Below, piece by piece: positions 54,053 to 63,328 of a DNA stretch of 64,000 bases. Position numbers and translations under genes: made by a program. The notes beneath the pieces are model-generated. The model had not been told where the DNA came from. It did not search any database and saw only the letters and a list, made by a program, of their open reading frames with translations. The first letter of the stretch is position 1. Every line of letters begins with the position of its first letter. Origin of the DNA: Helicobacter sp. NHP19-003 (lineage in GTDB: Bacteria; Campylobacterota; Campylobacteria; Campylobacterales; Helicobacteraceae); assembly GCF_019703305.1 (NCBI RefSeq), contig NZ_AP024814.1, forward strand, positions 868,001-932,000, given 5' to 3'.

Positions 54053-54655
54053 ATGGCGGTCAGTCTAGTTAAGGGACAGAAGATCTCGCTTAAAAAAGAG
54101 AGCGGGGAAAAGTTGAGTGCCTTTTGTGTGGGGGCAAATTGGGGGGCGATTAGCAAAAAGGGCTGGTTTGGCAACAACAAAACCGAAGCGGTGGATTTGG
54201 ATTTGAGCGTGGGGATTTTTGCCGATCAAAAATTCGTGGATTGTGTGTACTATGGCAAACAGGCGGCAAGCGGGATTAAACACAGCGGGGATGACCGCAC
54301 GGGCGATGTGGGGGGCGATGATGGCTTAGACAATGAGGTCATCAGCATTGCGCTAGACAGCCTACAGCCGGAAATCACGCAATTGGTCTTTGTGTTGAGT
54401 TCCTACACCCACATCAAATTTGACGCGATCCCCTTTGCAAGTATCCGCTTGTATGAAGGCACGCCTAGCCAAGTGCGCTCCATTTTTGCCACTTACAATG
54501 TGGCTAACGATGCCACTTTTGCGGGCAAAGAAGCCATGATTTTAGGCAAGCTCTACAAACACAATGGGGAGTGGAAGTTTAGCGCGATTGGCGAGCCCAC
54601 CGCCGACTCCAAACTAGAGGACTTGTTGTCAAAATCTGTGCCAAAGTATCTATGA
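54053..54655 (+). CDS. TerD-family stress protein, copy 2
   Basis: A 200-residue TerD-like protein that diverges from copy 1: VSLVKGQKISLKK, FCVGANWGAI, DLDLSVGIF, HSGDDRTGDVGGDDGLDNEVI and YTHIKFDAIPFASIRLYE. The insert around GWFGNNKTE resembles TerX/TerZ-like members. Its ATG is nine bases after the first terD stop, and its end overlaps the HD gene (ATGA). Likely a partner of copy 1. Confidence 0.93.
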   Translation: MAVSLVKGQKISLKKESGEKLSAFCVGANWGAISKKGWFGNNKTEAVDLDLSVGIFADQKFVDCVYYGKQAASGIKHSGDDRTGDVGGDDGLDNEVISIALDSLQPEITQLVFVLSSYTHIKFDAIPFASIRLYEGTPSQVRSIFATYNVANDATFAGKEAMILGKLYKHNGEWKFSAIGEPTADSKLEDLLSKSVPKYL

Positions 54656-55824
54656 CAACCCCCCACTTAAGTCGGGCACTCTTAGAGCGACTCTTTGTCG
54701 CTGCATCTATCCGCCGCTGGAACGACCAAGCTTGCCCCATTGAGTTTAGCGAATTAGACAAACAAGCCCACAAGGCGATGGTGGTTGTCTTGTTGGCTAA
54801 ACACCATGCGGGCGTGGATTGGGACAAGTTGTTGAACTACTTTTGCTTTGAGTTTTTAAGCCGTGTGGTGCTGACCGACATTAAACCTCCCATTTATTAC
54901 AAGCTCTTAGAAAAGCACCGCATGGACCTAGCCGCCTATGTGTGGGGCGTACTCGCACCCGAAGTGCAGGGCTATGACATTTTTGACACCTTGCAAGATT
55001 ACTTTTGTAACCCCCCTAAGAATTTAGAAAGCCAATTGCTTAAGGCTGCCCATGACTATGTGTCGGCGTGGGAGTTTGGCTTCATCCACCGCTTTTACCC
55101 AGAGGGCTATGGGGTGCAAGAGATCAAGGCGCATTTTGACACTTCGTTAAAAGGACACGCCCCACTTTTAGACCAAGTAGAGCATTTGGAGCTGCTCACT
55201 TCCATGTTCGGACAGCTGCGCTTGCAAAAGCGCTGGAGTCAAACCCCTAGAGTGCCGCCCACAAGCGTGCTGGGGCATGCGCTCTTTGTCGCCTTCTGTG
55301 CTTTCTTACTCAGCTTTGATTTAAAGGCATGCCCTGTGATGCGCTTAAACCACTTTTTGGGCGGGCTGTTGCATGACCTGCCTGAAGTGCTGACACGAGA
55401 CATCATCTCGCCCATCAAGCACGGCGTGAAGGGGTTAGACAGCCATTTAAAAACTCTAGAAGCGGAGGTGATGCAAGAGCACATTTGGCGCTATCTTGAT
55501 GCAGATTTAGCGCAAGATTTGCGCTATTTTACCGAAAAAGAATTTGACGACCGCTACATAGACCCTAGTAGCAAAAAAGCCATGAGTCTAGAGAGCGAGA
55601 GTGCTCTTTGGGAGTGCTTCAATAAAAATGAATTCAATGGGGTGAGTGGGCGGTTGTTGAAGTTTTGCGACCAATTGAGCGCCTTTTTAGAAGCTAAAAT
55701 CTCCATAGCGCATGGCATTAAAAGCGATGTTTTGGTGAATGGGGCGAAGAAAATCCAGCAAAAATGCCAAAGCACTTTTTTACAAGGGGTGCATTTGGGG
55801 GCGTTGTTCGGGGAGTTTGCCTGA
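54652..55824 (+). CDS. HD-domain (YfbR-like) protein of the TerD operon
   Basis: A 390-residue protein that looks like two HD-type halves. The first half has RWNDQACPIEFSELDKQAHKAM. The second carries the clear metal site: VLGHALFVAFCA, GGLLHDLPEVLTRD and a distant Asp in KFCDQLSAFLEAK. YfbR-like HD enzymes are 5'-nucleotidases or related phosphohydrolases; the substrate is unknown. HD proteins accompany TerD in stress modules, which fits its place. It is coupled to both neighbours by stop/start overlaps. Confidence 0.85.
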   Translation: MTTPHLSRALLERLFVAASIRRWNDQACPIEFSELDKQAHKAMVVVLLAKHHAGVDWDKLLNYFCFEFLSRVVLTDIKPPIYYKLLEKHRMDLAAYVWGVLAPEVQGYDIFDTLQDYFCNPPKNLESQLLKAAHDYVSAWEFGFIHRFYPEGYGVQEIKAHFDTSLKGHAPLLDQVEHLELLTSMFGQLRLQKRWSQTPRVPPTSVLGHALFVAFCAFLLSFDLKACPVMRLNHFLGGLLHDLPEVLTRDIISPIKHGVKGLDSHLKTLEAEVMQEHIWRYLDADLAQDLRYFTEKEFDDRYIDPSSKKAMSLESESALWECFNKNEFNGVSGRLLKFCDQLSAFLEAKISIAHGIKSDVLVNGAKKIQQKCQSTFLQGVHLGALFGEFA

Positions 55825-56798
55825 AATTTTTATTCTTTTGCCTTTTTGGCTTCTTGCACGCAGCGGCGGTGATTACCCTAGATGTGCAAGCCAATGCAAG
55901 GCTTGCCACTTCTAACGCCAATGAAAGCACAATGATTGCCAAAATGCAGGAGCATTTGTACCTCTTTGCACAACTCATAGAAAGGGCAAAAGCCCAAGCC
56001 GCCACCCTAGAGAGCATGCGCAATATCTTAGAGCAAAGCCACACTTTAGAGCAAGCCCACATTGCCCCCCTAGAGCCGATGCGTGCCTATTTGGAGCAAG
56101 AGATCAAACAGGCCAAGGCGCAAGAGTTGGAACTGCAAGAGCGCTTGAAAGCCTACAAACAAGCCCAAATGGCCCAAATGGCACGCCTAAAGCACGCCTG
56201 CCCGTGGCTAGACTTTGACACCGCCACGCTCAAAAGCCCTAATAACACCGCTCAAGAGATTTTAAACAAGCTAAAAACCCACAACCCACCTCTAGCTCCC
56301 AAACCCTTAAGCACCCTTCTTTGCACAAAGGTGCAAGCCAAAGAAGCCCAAGCACAGCACAAAGAGCGGCTAAAGGGCATGCAAGAAGCCCTGCTTAGGG
56401 GCGACTTCAACCACTATGAAGAGTTGCAAACCAAAGACTTTCAAGAGCTTGCAAATTTTAAAGAAAGTGCCCCCAAACCCCCCACACACGCCCTAGAAAA
56501 ACGCCTAGAAGAGTTGCAAGTCAGATTTGCTAACAACACTTTAGAAAAGCAAATCAACGCTCTAAACACAAACCTAGCTATAGAATTAAAGGACGCTAAA
56601 GACCCGAACGCAAGAGCTTCAGCCTACGCCACCTATAACCAAAAGGCGCAAAGTTTGGAGCTGAAATTGCTTTTGGAACTCTCTCGCCATTTAGCCTTTT
56701 TAAACGAAACGATGGCAATGCAAGCGCACGCCCTAGCAAAAAACACCCTCCTTAAAGCCCACACTCCCCTAAACCCCTATGGCTTCCCTAGCCCCTAG
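55821..56798 (+). CDS. Secreted coiled-coil protein (VirB5/TrbJ-like layout)
   Basis: 325 residues if initiated at CTG 55821, which forms a CTGA overlap with the HD gene stop and has GGGGAG six bases upstream; the next codons give a neat signal peptide (KFLFFCLFGFLHA). The only ATG in frame (55764) would overlap by 61 bases and put polar sequence before the signal peptide. The body is long Ala/Gln/Glu/Leu-rich helix. The layout resembles VirB5/TrbJ-type secreted proteins, but identity is not established. Confidence 0.65.
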   Translation: MKFLFFCLFGFLHAAAVITLDVQANARLATSNANESTMIAKMQEHLYLFAQLIERAKAQAATLESMRNILEQSHTLEQAHIAPLEPMRAYLEQEIKQAKAQELELQERLKAYKQAQMAQMARLKHACPWLDFDTATLKSPNNTAQEILNKLKTHNPPLAPKPLSTLLCTKVQAKEAQAQHKERLKGMQEALLRGDFNHYEELQTKDFQELANFKESAPKPPTHALEKRLEELQVRFANNTLEKQINALNTNLAIELKDAKDPNARASAYATYNQKAQSLELKLLLELSRHLAFLNETMAMQAHALAKNTLLKAHTPLNPYGFPSP

Positions 56799-57549
56799 TG
56801 TCTAGCAAATTTTCTTCAAAGCTAAAGAGCGGTTCAGGTAAGGGTTTAGCGGTGTAAATTTCTATGCGGCTAAAGCCCTTAAGCGTGTCGGTTTGTCCTT
56901 TTAAGAGGGTTGCCACGCTTTCATACGCCACGCCCAAAGACAGACAAATTCCCTCTTGTTTATAAAGCACGCCCTGCAAAGGCCCTAAATGCGGATAAAG
57001 GGCGTAAAACTCGAGCCTTTCTTGTTTACCCCCCTTTTTAAACTGCACAAGGGATTCTTTATGCCCGTCTGTGATGACAAAGCTTGCCACTTCGTGCTGC
57101 AAAGAGAGCAAGAGATTGCCAAAGAATAAAAAGTCTTGGCGGGTGGTGGCATGGGTGAAGTGGTGTAGGATTTGCTGTTGGTAGTCTTTCAACACTTCTT
57201 TACTCTCTTGACTTAAAATCTTGTGCAATTCTTGTAGGTCTAGTTTGAGCGGGGCGTTTTTCAGTTCTGCTAGGATGGGCGGTTGGGGGATCAAATTAGA
57301 GAGCATGGTCGCACCCACCGAGCTTTTATGCACCAAAGCCCAATAGGTTTTGCCTAAAACAAGGTTCTTTTGGCTCTTGCTCTCGAGCACTTGGTTGCCT
57401 AGCTGCAAGAGGTATTGATCCGCTCCCTTTTTTTCTAGCACCTTTAAAAGCAGGGGCAAAGTCCCGTTGAAGTTTCGCGCCTGCGGGTGGTCTTTTAATA
57501 AATCTTGGAGCAAGCCGAGCTGTTGGAGCGCATTGATGGGGTTTAACAT
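56788..57549 (-). CDS. Conserved-looking soluble protein of unknown function
   Basis: A 253-residue protein without signal peptide or membrane helix. A helical N-terminal two-thirds is followed by a beta-rich C-terminal part (ASFVITDGHKESLVQFKKG, EFYALYPHLGPLQGVLY). The end weakly recalls flagellar hook-length-control-like C-terminal domains, but I cannot support an assignment. It is divergent from mnmG and converges with the secreted coiled-coil gene with an 11-base overlap. Confidence 0.65.
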   Translation of the reverse strand: MLNPINALQQLGLLQDLLKDHPQARNFNGTLPLLLKVLEKKGADQYLLQLGNQVLESKSQKNLVLGKTYWALVHKSSVGATMLSNLIPQPPILAELKNAPLKLDLQELHKILSQESKEVLKDYQQQILHHFTHATTRQDFLFFGNLLLSLQHEVASFVITDGHKESLVQFKKGGKQERLEFYALYPHLGPLQGVLYKQEGICLSLGVAYESVATLLKGQTDTLKGFSRIEIYTAKPLPEPLFSFEENLLDTRG

Positions 57550-57607
57550 AGCCTAGATTCTAGCATAAAGCCCTTTTGGGTTAAGTCAGTGTTAAAAGGT
57601 TTCACAA

Positions 57608-57613
57608 TAGAAT
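57608..57613 (+). promoter_or_regulatory. -10 box of mnmG (leaderless transcript possible)
   Basis: TAGAAT ends six bases before the mnmG ATG at 57620, the same spacing as at rpe. A transcript from here would begin at about the start codon. Confidence 0.45.
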
Positions 57614-57619
57614 AGGGGC

Positions 57620-59507
57620 ATGTTGACTCATTTTGATATAGTTGTGGTGGGTGGCGGACACGCCGGCATTGAAGCCGCCGTTGTGGCGGCGAAAATGGGC
57701 GCAAGAGTGCATTTACTCACCTTGTTGATTGAAAATATCGGGCTTGCTAGCTGTAACCCGGCCATTGGTGGGCTTGGCAAGGGGCACCTGGTTAAAGAAG
57801 TGGACGCTTTGGGCGGGGTTATGGGGGTGTTGACGGATATGAGCGGGTTGCAATTTCGCACCCTAAATGCGTCCAAAGGTCCAGCGGTTAGAGGTACTCG
57901 AGCGCAAATTGACATGGATTTATACCGCATCAATGCCCGCAATTTGGTGCTAAACACCCCGAACTTGAGCGTGTCGCAGGAAATGGTGGAGGGCTTGCTT
58001 GTGGAGGGGGGCTGTGGTGGGTGTAAAAAGCGCGCTTGGCAAGGAATACAGGGCCAAGAAGGTCATTTTAACCACAGGGACTTTTTTACAAGGTCTGGTG
58101 CATATTGGCACGCACCAAAGCCAAAATGGGCGTTTTGGCGAGAGCGCATCGGTGGCCCTGTCTTTAAATTTGGCGGATTTGGGATTTGAAATGGGGCGGC
58201 TTAAGACGGGCACTTGCCCTAGACTCTCGGGGGCGAGCATTGACTTTAGCCAGCTAGAAGCGCACGGGGGCGATTTAAACCCCCCCAAGTTTAGCCACTA
58301 CACCAAAGACTTTAACCCCACGCAGCTGCCTTGCTTCATCACTTACACAAATGAGAGCACCCACGCCTTGATCCGTCAAAACTTCCATTTAGCCCCCATG
58401 TTTAGCGGACAAATCGAAAGTGTGGGTCCGCGTTATTGCCCAAGCATTGAGGACAAGGTCTATCGCTTCCACGAAAAGGAACGCCACCAACTCTTTTTAG
58501 AGCCGCAAACGAGGAGTTGCAGCGAATATTATGTCAATGGTTTAAGCACTTCGCTGCCCTTTGAGGTGCAAGAGCAGGTGATCCACTCCATTAAGGGATT
58601 AGAGCACGCCCAAATCACCCGCTATGGCTACGCCATTGAATACGACTTCATCCCCCCCACACAGCTCAAGCGTACCTTAGAAACAAGGCAAATGGCTAAT
58701 CTTTACTTGGCCGGGCAAATCAATGGCACCACAGGCTATGAAGAGGCAGCTGCACAGGGGCTTATGGCAGGCATCAATGCATGTTTAAGCTTACAAAATA
58801 AGCCCGAGCTGGTGTTGCACCGCGATGAAGCGTATATCGGGGTGATGGTGGACGACTTGGTCAGTAAGGGCACGCAAGAGCCTTATAGGATGTTCACTTC
58901 AAGGGCGGAGTACCGCCTACTCTTAAGAGAGGACAATGCCCGATTAAGACTAGGTGCACACACCCACGCTTTAGGGCTGATGGACGACACAGAGTATACA
59001 GAGCTTTGCGCCCAAAAAGAGCAAATCAGGGGGGCGTTAGAGCGTTTAAAACAAACCGCCATCACGCCCACAAAAGAGGTCTTAAAACGCCTAAAGGACG
59101 CAAACCAAACCCCCATCAATGACAAATGTGATGGGGTGTTTTTAATGGGGCGTGAAAACTTTAGTCCCGATGTTTTGTCCGAGTTTCTAGGCTTTTTAAA
59201 TACGCTAGAACCTTTCATTTTAGAACAAATTAAAATTGAGTGTAAGTACCACGACTACATTGCCAAACAGAGCGTGTCCATTGCCAAAATGGCGCAAATG
59301 CTAAACACTCCCATACCGCTAGACTTCGATTACAAGAAGAGCACGGGTTTGGGGCTAGAAGCGTGTGAAAAGTTAGAGAAGTTCCGTCCCAAAAGCTTGT
59401 TTGAAGCCTCCCAAATCAGTGGGATCACCCCCGCAAATTTAGAGGTCTTACAACTTTATTTACACTTACACCAAAAACTTAAGAAAATGCCCCATGAATC
59501 CCGTTGA
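57620..59507 (+). pseudogene. mnmG: tRNA uridine 5-carboxymethylaminomethyl modification enzyme MnmG, frameshifted
   Basis: Two overlapping frames (57620-58189 and 57999-59507) join into one MnmG of ~628 residues, the normal length: FAD site [25 protein letters not shown], then [33 protein letters not shown] and the C-terminal HYDY-type region (KYHDYIAKQ). The break is at six Gs (58006-58011); with five Gs the reading is [18 protein letters not shown], as expected. MnmG with MnmE modifies the tRNA wobble uridine. The rest is undamaged, so slippage, recent loss or a sequencing error are all possible. Confidence 0.9.
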
Positions 59508-60630
59508 AATTGCCCAAAAACTCATCACCTACCCCACAGTCACCCCCAAAGAAGAGGGGATCTACACCTATATACAATCGCTCTTGCCCGATTTTACGCC
59601 CCTAAATGCTGATAAAAACGGGGTAAAAAACCTCTTTTTGACAAAAAACTTTGGGGGAGAGAACCCCTTGCACTTTTGCTTTGTGGGGCATGTGGATGTC
59701 GTGCCTGTGGGGCAGGGATGGCACTTTGACCCCTTTAAGGGGGAGATTTTAGAGGGGTTTTTGTATGGACGGGGGGCGCAAGACATGAAAGGGGGGATTG
59801 CGGCGTTCATCTATGCCCTTAAAGAGTTTTGTCCCAAAGTTGCCCCTAACACGCCTTTAAGACTCTCTGTTTTGCTCACGAGCGATGAAGAGGGCCCTGC
59901 CGAGTTTGGCACAAAGTATATGCTCGAAGTGTTGCAAAAAAAGCGTTTACTTCCCGATTTTGCGCTTGTGGCTGAGCCCACGAGCGTGCAAGAGTTAGGC
60001 GATAGTGTGAAGATCGGGAGGCGTGGCTCGATTGCGGGTAAGCTCACCATACACGGTGTCTCCGGACATGTCGCCTACCCTGAAACTTGCCTCAACCCCA
60101 TCGATGTCATCGCCGATAAGTTGGGCTTGATTGCGGGGGCATTTTTAGATGAAGGAGATGATCTCTTTGAGCCTTCTAGGCTTGTGATCACTTCTATGCA
60201 AAGCCACTCGGGGGCAGAAAATGTAACCCCCCAAACTCTGGAGATTGTGTTTAATGTCCGCAACTCGCCCGCCACAACCTTAAAAGACCTTGAAAACTTT
60301 TTAGAAATCGTGTTGGCGAAAGTCCCCCACGACCTGAGTCTCAAGCAAAACTCCATGCCCTTCCTCTCATCTAAGGACTCGCTGTTGGTGGGGTGTTTGG
60401 AGCAGGCGATCGCTGAAGTGTTGCAAACCACGCCTGTGTTCAACACAAATGGGGGGACCAGCGATGCAAGGTTTTTGCACGCCTTTGGGGTGGAAGTCGT
60501 GGAGTTTGGGCCCACCAACGAGCGCATACACGCCATTGATGAACGCCTAAAAATCAAACAACTCGAAACCCTGAGCCTTATTTTCTCAAAGCTCTTGGAG
60601 CTGATCGCCCAAAAAGGTTTAAAGTCCTAG
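59494..60630 (+). CDS. dapE: Succinyl-diaminopimelate desuccinylase
   Basis: A 378-residue M20 peptidase-family enzyme. Metal-site motifs: [12 protein letters not shown] (His, Asp), [10 protein letters not shown] (Asp), [12 protein letters not shown] (the two Glu), VAEPTS and the late [13 protein letters not shown]. It frees LL-diaminopimelate in lysine and wall synthesis. Its ATG overlaps the mnmG end by 14 bases, as in H. pylori. It converges with hsrA by four bases. Confidence 0.95.
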   Translation: MNPVEIAQKLITYPTVTPKEEGIYTYIQSLLPDFTPLNADKNGVKNLFLTKNFGGENPLHFCFVGHVDVVPVGQGWHFDPFKGEILEGFLYGRGAQDMKGGIAAFIYALKEFCPKVAPNTPLRLSVLLTSDEEGPAEFGTKYMLEVLQKKRLLPDFALVAEPTSVQELGDSVKIGRRGSIAGKLTIHGVSGHVAYPETCLNPIDVIADKLGLIAGAFLDEGDDLFEPSRLVITSMQSHSGAENVTPQTLEIVFNVRNSPATTLKDLENFLEIVLAKVPHDLSLKQNSMPFLSSKDSLLVGCLEQAIAEVLQTTPVFNTNGGTSDARFLHAFGVEVVEFGPTNERIHAIDERLKIKQLETLSLIFSKLLELIAQKGLKS

Positions 60631-61307
60631 CTGTCTGTGCTGCCTTTGGGGTAGCAAAAGCGATAGCCCCTGCGGCGCACGGTTTCAACCGTGGAGATGC
60701 CCAAAGGTTTATCCATCTTTTGGCGTATTTGGTTGATCGCCACTTCAATGACATTGGGCGTTACAAGCTCGGGCTCTTCCCAAATGGCATCTAAGAGTTG
60801 CTCTTTGGACACAATTTGGTCCCTATGCCTAGCAAGGTGAGTCAGCACTTCAAAAGGTTTGCCCTTCACTTCTATTTCCTTGCCCTTGTAAACAATTTTT
60901 TCCTCATCGGGGTTGATGATCAAGTCTTCAATCTCGATGATACTAGAGCCCCAAAAACGCAAACGGGCTTCAATCCTTGCCACCAAAACCCCCATGTCAA
61001 AGGGCTTGGCGATAAAGTCGTCCACGCCCTCTTTAAATGCCTTGATCTCTTGTTCGCTCGAGTTTTGCTCGGCTAAAATGATGCTCACGATTGAGGGGTG
61101 TTTGGCTTTGGCATAAGGTACGAGGCTTAAACCATTGCCATCGCTAAGTTCTAGTCCAATCAACACCAAATCGTAGTTGCGGATACTGATGTAATACTCC
61201 CCATCCTCCAAATTCTCGGCGACATCAACCTGAAAACCCTTTTCATTGAGATAGGTACCGACCTCTTTACTCAAATCCCCATCGTTTTCGACTAATAAAA
61301 CACGCAT
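60627..61307 (-). CDS. hsrA: Orphan OmpR-type response regulator HsrA
   Basis: 226 residues: receiver-like domain (~1-118) and a winged-helix DNA-binding domain that is nearly the H. pylori HP1043 sequence as I recall it (VKGKPFEVLTHLARHRDQIV, TPNVIEVAINQIRQKMDK, TVETVRRRGYRF). The phosphoacceptor position is Gly51 (YDLVLIGLEL) rather than Asp, so phosphorylation at the usual site is not possible. HsrA is essential in H. pylori and controls growth, respiration and redox genes. On the minus strand a TATAAT (~61335-61340) precedes it. Confidence 0.95.
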   Translation of the reverse strand: MRVLLVENDGDLSKEVGTYLNEKGFQVDVAENLEDGEYYISIRNYDLVLIGLELSDGNGLSLVPYAKAKHPSIVSIILAEQNSSEQEIKAFKEGVDDFIAKPFDMGVLVARIEARLRFWGSSIIEIEDLIINPDEEKIVYKGKEIEVKGKPFEVLTHLARHRDQIVSKEQLLDAIWEEPELVTPNVIEVAINQIRQKMDKPLGISTVETVRRRGYRFCYPKGSTDS

Positions 61308-61334
61308 TCCAATCCTTTACCTTAAACTTAAAGA

Positions 61335-61340
61335 ATTATA
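61335..61340 (-). promoter_or_regulatory. -10 box of hsrA
   Basis: On the minus strand GTTATAATTC lies ~28 bases before the hsrA ATG. The space between here and the divergent promoter at 61395 (~55 bases, very A/T-rich) likely carries operator sites for HsrA self-control, as known from H. pylori. Confidence 0.55.
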
Positions 61341-61394
61341 ACATAAGTTTTTAAGCTCTCGTAAAGTTTAAGAGAAAGATATAAGTTTTTTGGA

Positions 61395-61400
61395 TATAAT
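61395..61400 (+). promoter_or_regulatory. -10 box of the RepG-like RNA
   Basis: GGATATAATGCCCC holds a perfect TATAAT on the plus strand, seven bases before the first hairpin of the putative small RNA. It is divergent from hsrA. Confidence 0.6.
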
Positions 61401-61405
61401 GCCCC

Positions 61406-61475
61406 TCGGTTGGTTTTCCCAACCGGGTATGGGCGGGGTAACCTCCCCCTCCTTATCCCCGCCCGCCCTTTCTAC
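61406..61475 (+). ncRNA. repG: RepG-like small regulatory RNA
   Basis: Right behind TATAAT lie two stable hairpins. The first is CGGTTGG-loop-CCAACCG (61407-61425). The second is GGGCGGGG with CCCCGCCC (61431-61438 and 61457-61464) around an 18-base loop rich in C and U, CCTCCCCCTCC in its middle. No ORF is present. H. pylori RepG is an ~87-nt sRNA encoded beside hsrA (HP1043) that uses a C/U-rich terminator loop to bind G-repeats in mRNA leaders such as that of tlpB. The match is by location and structure, not by sequence search. The 3' end is set loosely, as the T-run is short. Confidence 0.72.
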
Positions 61476-63088
61476 ATTTTCTTTTTGGCTTCGATCCCTA
61501 GCAGTCCTAACCCGATTGTCAAACTCAAGCTCACCATTTGGCACAGTTTCAAGTAGGGCAACTCCTGAGGTGTGTCTAAAATCCTATAAGCATTGTAAAA
61601 GCTGTGTAAATCCGCTGCTAGGGCCTTTAAATAGTCGCAAATCTTTTGCAATTCTTGATCGTTAAACGCCCCTTGCAAGACTTTGGGTAAGTTGAGGGCG
61701 TTGAAGAGCAGGTTTTGTCCAGCGGGGGGCAGGTCTAATAGCTGGCTTTGGCGCACCTTTTCTAAATCCCCTCCCTTGTTGATAAACTTCTCTAGCATGG
61801 TGTGGATACGGGCATTGGCGTAGTGGATATAAAAAATGGGGTTGGTGCTGTCCGTATTTTGCAAACTCGCCACATCAAAATCCAAGTGCGTGTCTAGCTT
61901 TTTAGACAGGAATATAAAGCGCAAAGCATCCTTGCCCATGTCTTGCAAGACATCTTTCACCAAAACGAAATTGCCCGCCCGTTTACTCATTTTATAGGGT
62001 TGCCCCTCTTTTAGCAAGGCGACCATTTGCACCAACAAGACCTCCAGCTTAGACGAGTTATAGCCCAAAAATTGCAAGGACGCTTTAATACGGGGGACAT
62101 AGCCGTGGTGGTCCGCTCCAAAAATATTAATGTAGTGGTCGTAACCCTGCTGAAACTTGTAGTCGTGGTAGACAATGTCGGGGGCTAAGTAAGTGAAATC
62201 CCCATCGGCTTTACGCACCACCCGATCTTTTTCATCTCCAAAAACGCTGGAGTGCAGCCACAACTTGTCCTCCTTTTCATACACCCCTTGATTTGCCTCT
62301 AGGCGACTAAAGACCTCAGCACTCTTAGCAAACACCGCCTTTTCACTCACATACGAATCCATTTTGATGCCGACATCTGCCAAAGTTTCTTGTATTTCAA
62401 GCATCATTAAATCTTTGGCAAACACCCCAAATTCTGCGCTCAAAACCCCCTCATCGATCCCCTCTAGGCCCTCTATTTGGAAATGCTCTTTGGCGGCTTG
62501 GGCTAGCTCATAGACATAATCGCCTTTGTAGCACCCATCGAGGTAGTCCACTTTAAAACCTAATTTTTCTTTGAGCCTTAAAAACACAGACAGCCCCAAA
62601 GTTTTAATCTGTGCACCCATGTCGTTGACATAATACTCGCTATGCACCTTGTAGCCCAAAAATCGGGCTAATCTACAGAAGCTGTCCCCAAAAATCGCCC
62701 CCCGTGCATGCCCGATATGCAAGGGTCCTGTGGGGTTTGCGCTCACAAACTCCACATAGTAACTTTCTGTCTTGCTAGGCTGTTTGCCAAAATCCTCTCC
62801 CAAAGCCAAAGCCTCATTGCAAAGACTGTCTAAAAACACCTCTTTGAGTGTGAAGTTAATGTAGCCATTGAGCGGGGTGATTTGGCCAAACACAGCTTGA
62901 CACTCGGGGTGTACACTTAGCGTTTGTGCCAATTCCTCAGCAATGAGCTTAGGGGCTTTTTTACGCACCTTAGCCAAGGGGAAGGCGACCACGCTTGCAT
63001 AATGCCCCAAAGAGCGATCTTTGGGGTGTTCCAACACCACTTCAGTTTGCAAAATCCTCTCTAATAGATCTTTGACTCTGCGGTGCAT
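61472..63088 (-). CDS. argS: Arginyl-tRNA synthetase
   Basis: A 538-residue class I synthetase. The HIGH motif is in NPTGPLHIGHARGAIFGD and the KMSKS-like motif is KMSKRAGNFV. The N-terminal ~100 residues form the Arg-specific additional domain, and the C-terminal part is the helical anticodon-binding domain. It charges tRNA-Arg, two of which are in this window. One base separates its start from the tatA stop, and the gene converges with the RepG-like RNA. Confidence 0.97.
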   Translation of the reverse strand: MHRRVKDLLERILQTEVVLEHPKDRSLGHYASVVAFPLAKVRKKAPKLIAEELAQTLSVHPECQAVFGQITPLNGYINFTLKEVFLDSLCNEALALGEDFGKQPSKTESYYVEFVSANPTGPLHIGHARGAIFGDSFCRLARFLGYKVHSEYYVNDMGAQIKTLGLSVFLRLKEKLGFKVDYLDGCYKGDYVYELAQAAKEHFQIEGLEGIDEGVLSAEFGVFAKDLMMLEIQETLADVGIKMDSYVSEKAVFAKSAEVFSRLEANQGVYEKEDKLWLHSSVFGDEKDRVVRKADGDFTYLAPDIVYHDYKFQQGYDHYINIFGADHHGYVPRIKASLQFLGYNSSKLEVLLVQMVALLKEGQPYKMSKRAGNFVLVKDVLQDMGKDALRFIFLSKKLDTHLDFDVASLQNTDSTNPIFYIHYANARIHTMLEKFINKGGDLEKVRQSQLLDLPPAGQNLLFNALNLPKVLQGAFNDQELQKICDYLKALAADLHSFYNAYRILDTPQELPYLKLCQMVSLSLTIGLGLLGIEAKKKM

Positions 63089-63089
63089 G

Positions 63090-63326
63090 CTAGCTTTGTT
63101 GCTCTTTCTGTGGGGTGGTTTGGGTGGGCTGTGTGGGCTGTTGTGGGGGTTGCATGCCTACGCTCTCAGGTTTTTTACCCTCCTCCTCATCCTCTTTGAT
63201 CGCCTTTTTAAAGTTCTTAATCCCGCTGCCTAGCCCTTTGGCCAGCTCGGGGATTTTCTTCGCCCCAAATAAAAGCAAAATCACAGCCAAAACAATCAAC
63301 CAGTGCCAAACACTAAAAGTACCCAT
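63090..63326 (-). CDS. tatA: Sec-independent translocase subunit TatA
   Basis: A 78-residue protein with one N-terminal helix ([15 protein letters not shown]), the [14 protein letters not shown] hinge and amphipathic helix, and a polar Gln/Pro/Thr tail. It forms the pore-like part of the twin-arginine system that exports folded proteins. It sits between gmk and argS, in the same order as in H. pylori. Confidence 0.95.
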   Translation of the reverse strand: MGTFSVWHWLIVLAVILLLFGAKKIPELAKGLGSGIKNFKKAIKEDEEEGKKPESVGMQPPQQPTQPTQTTPQKEQQS

Positions 63327-63328
63327 TT

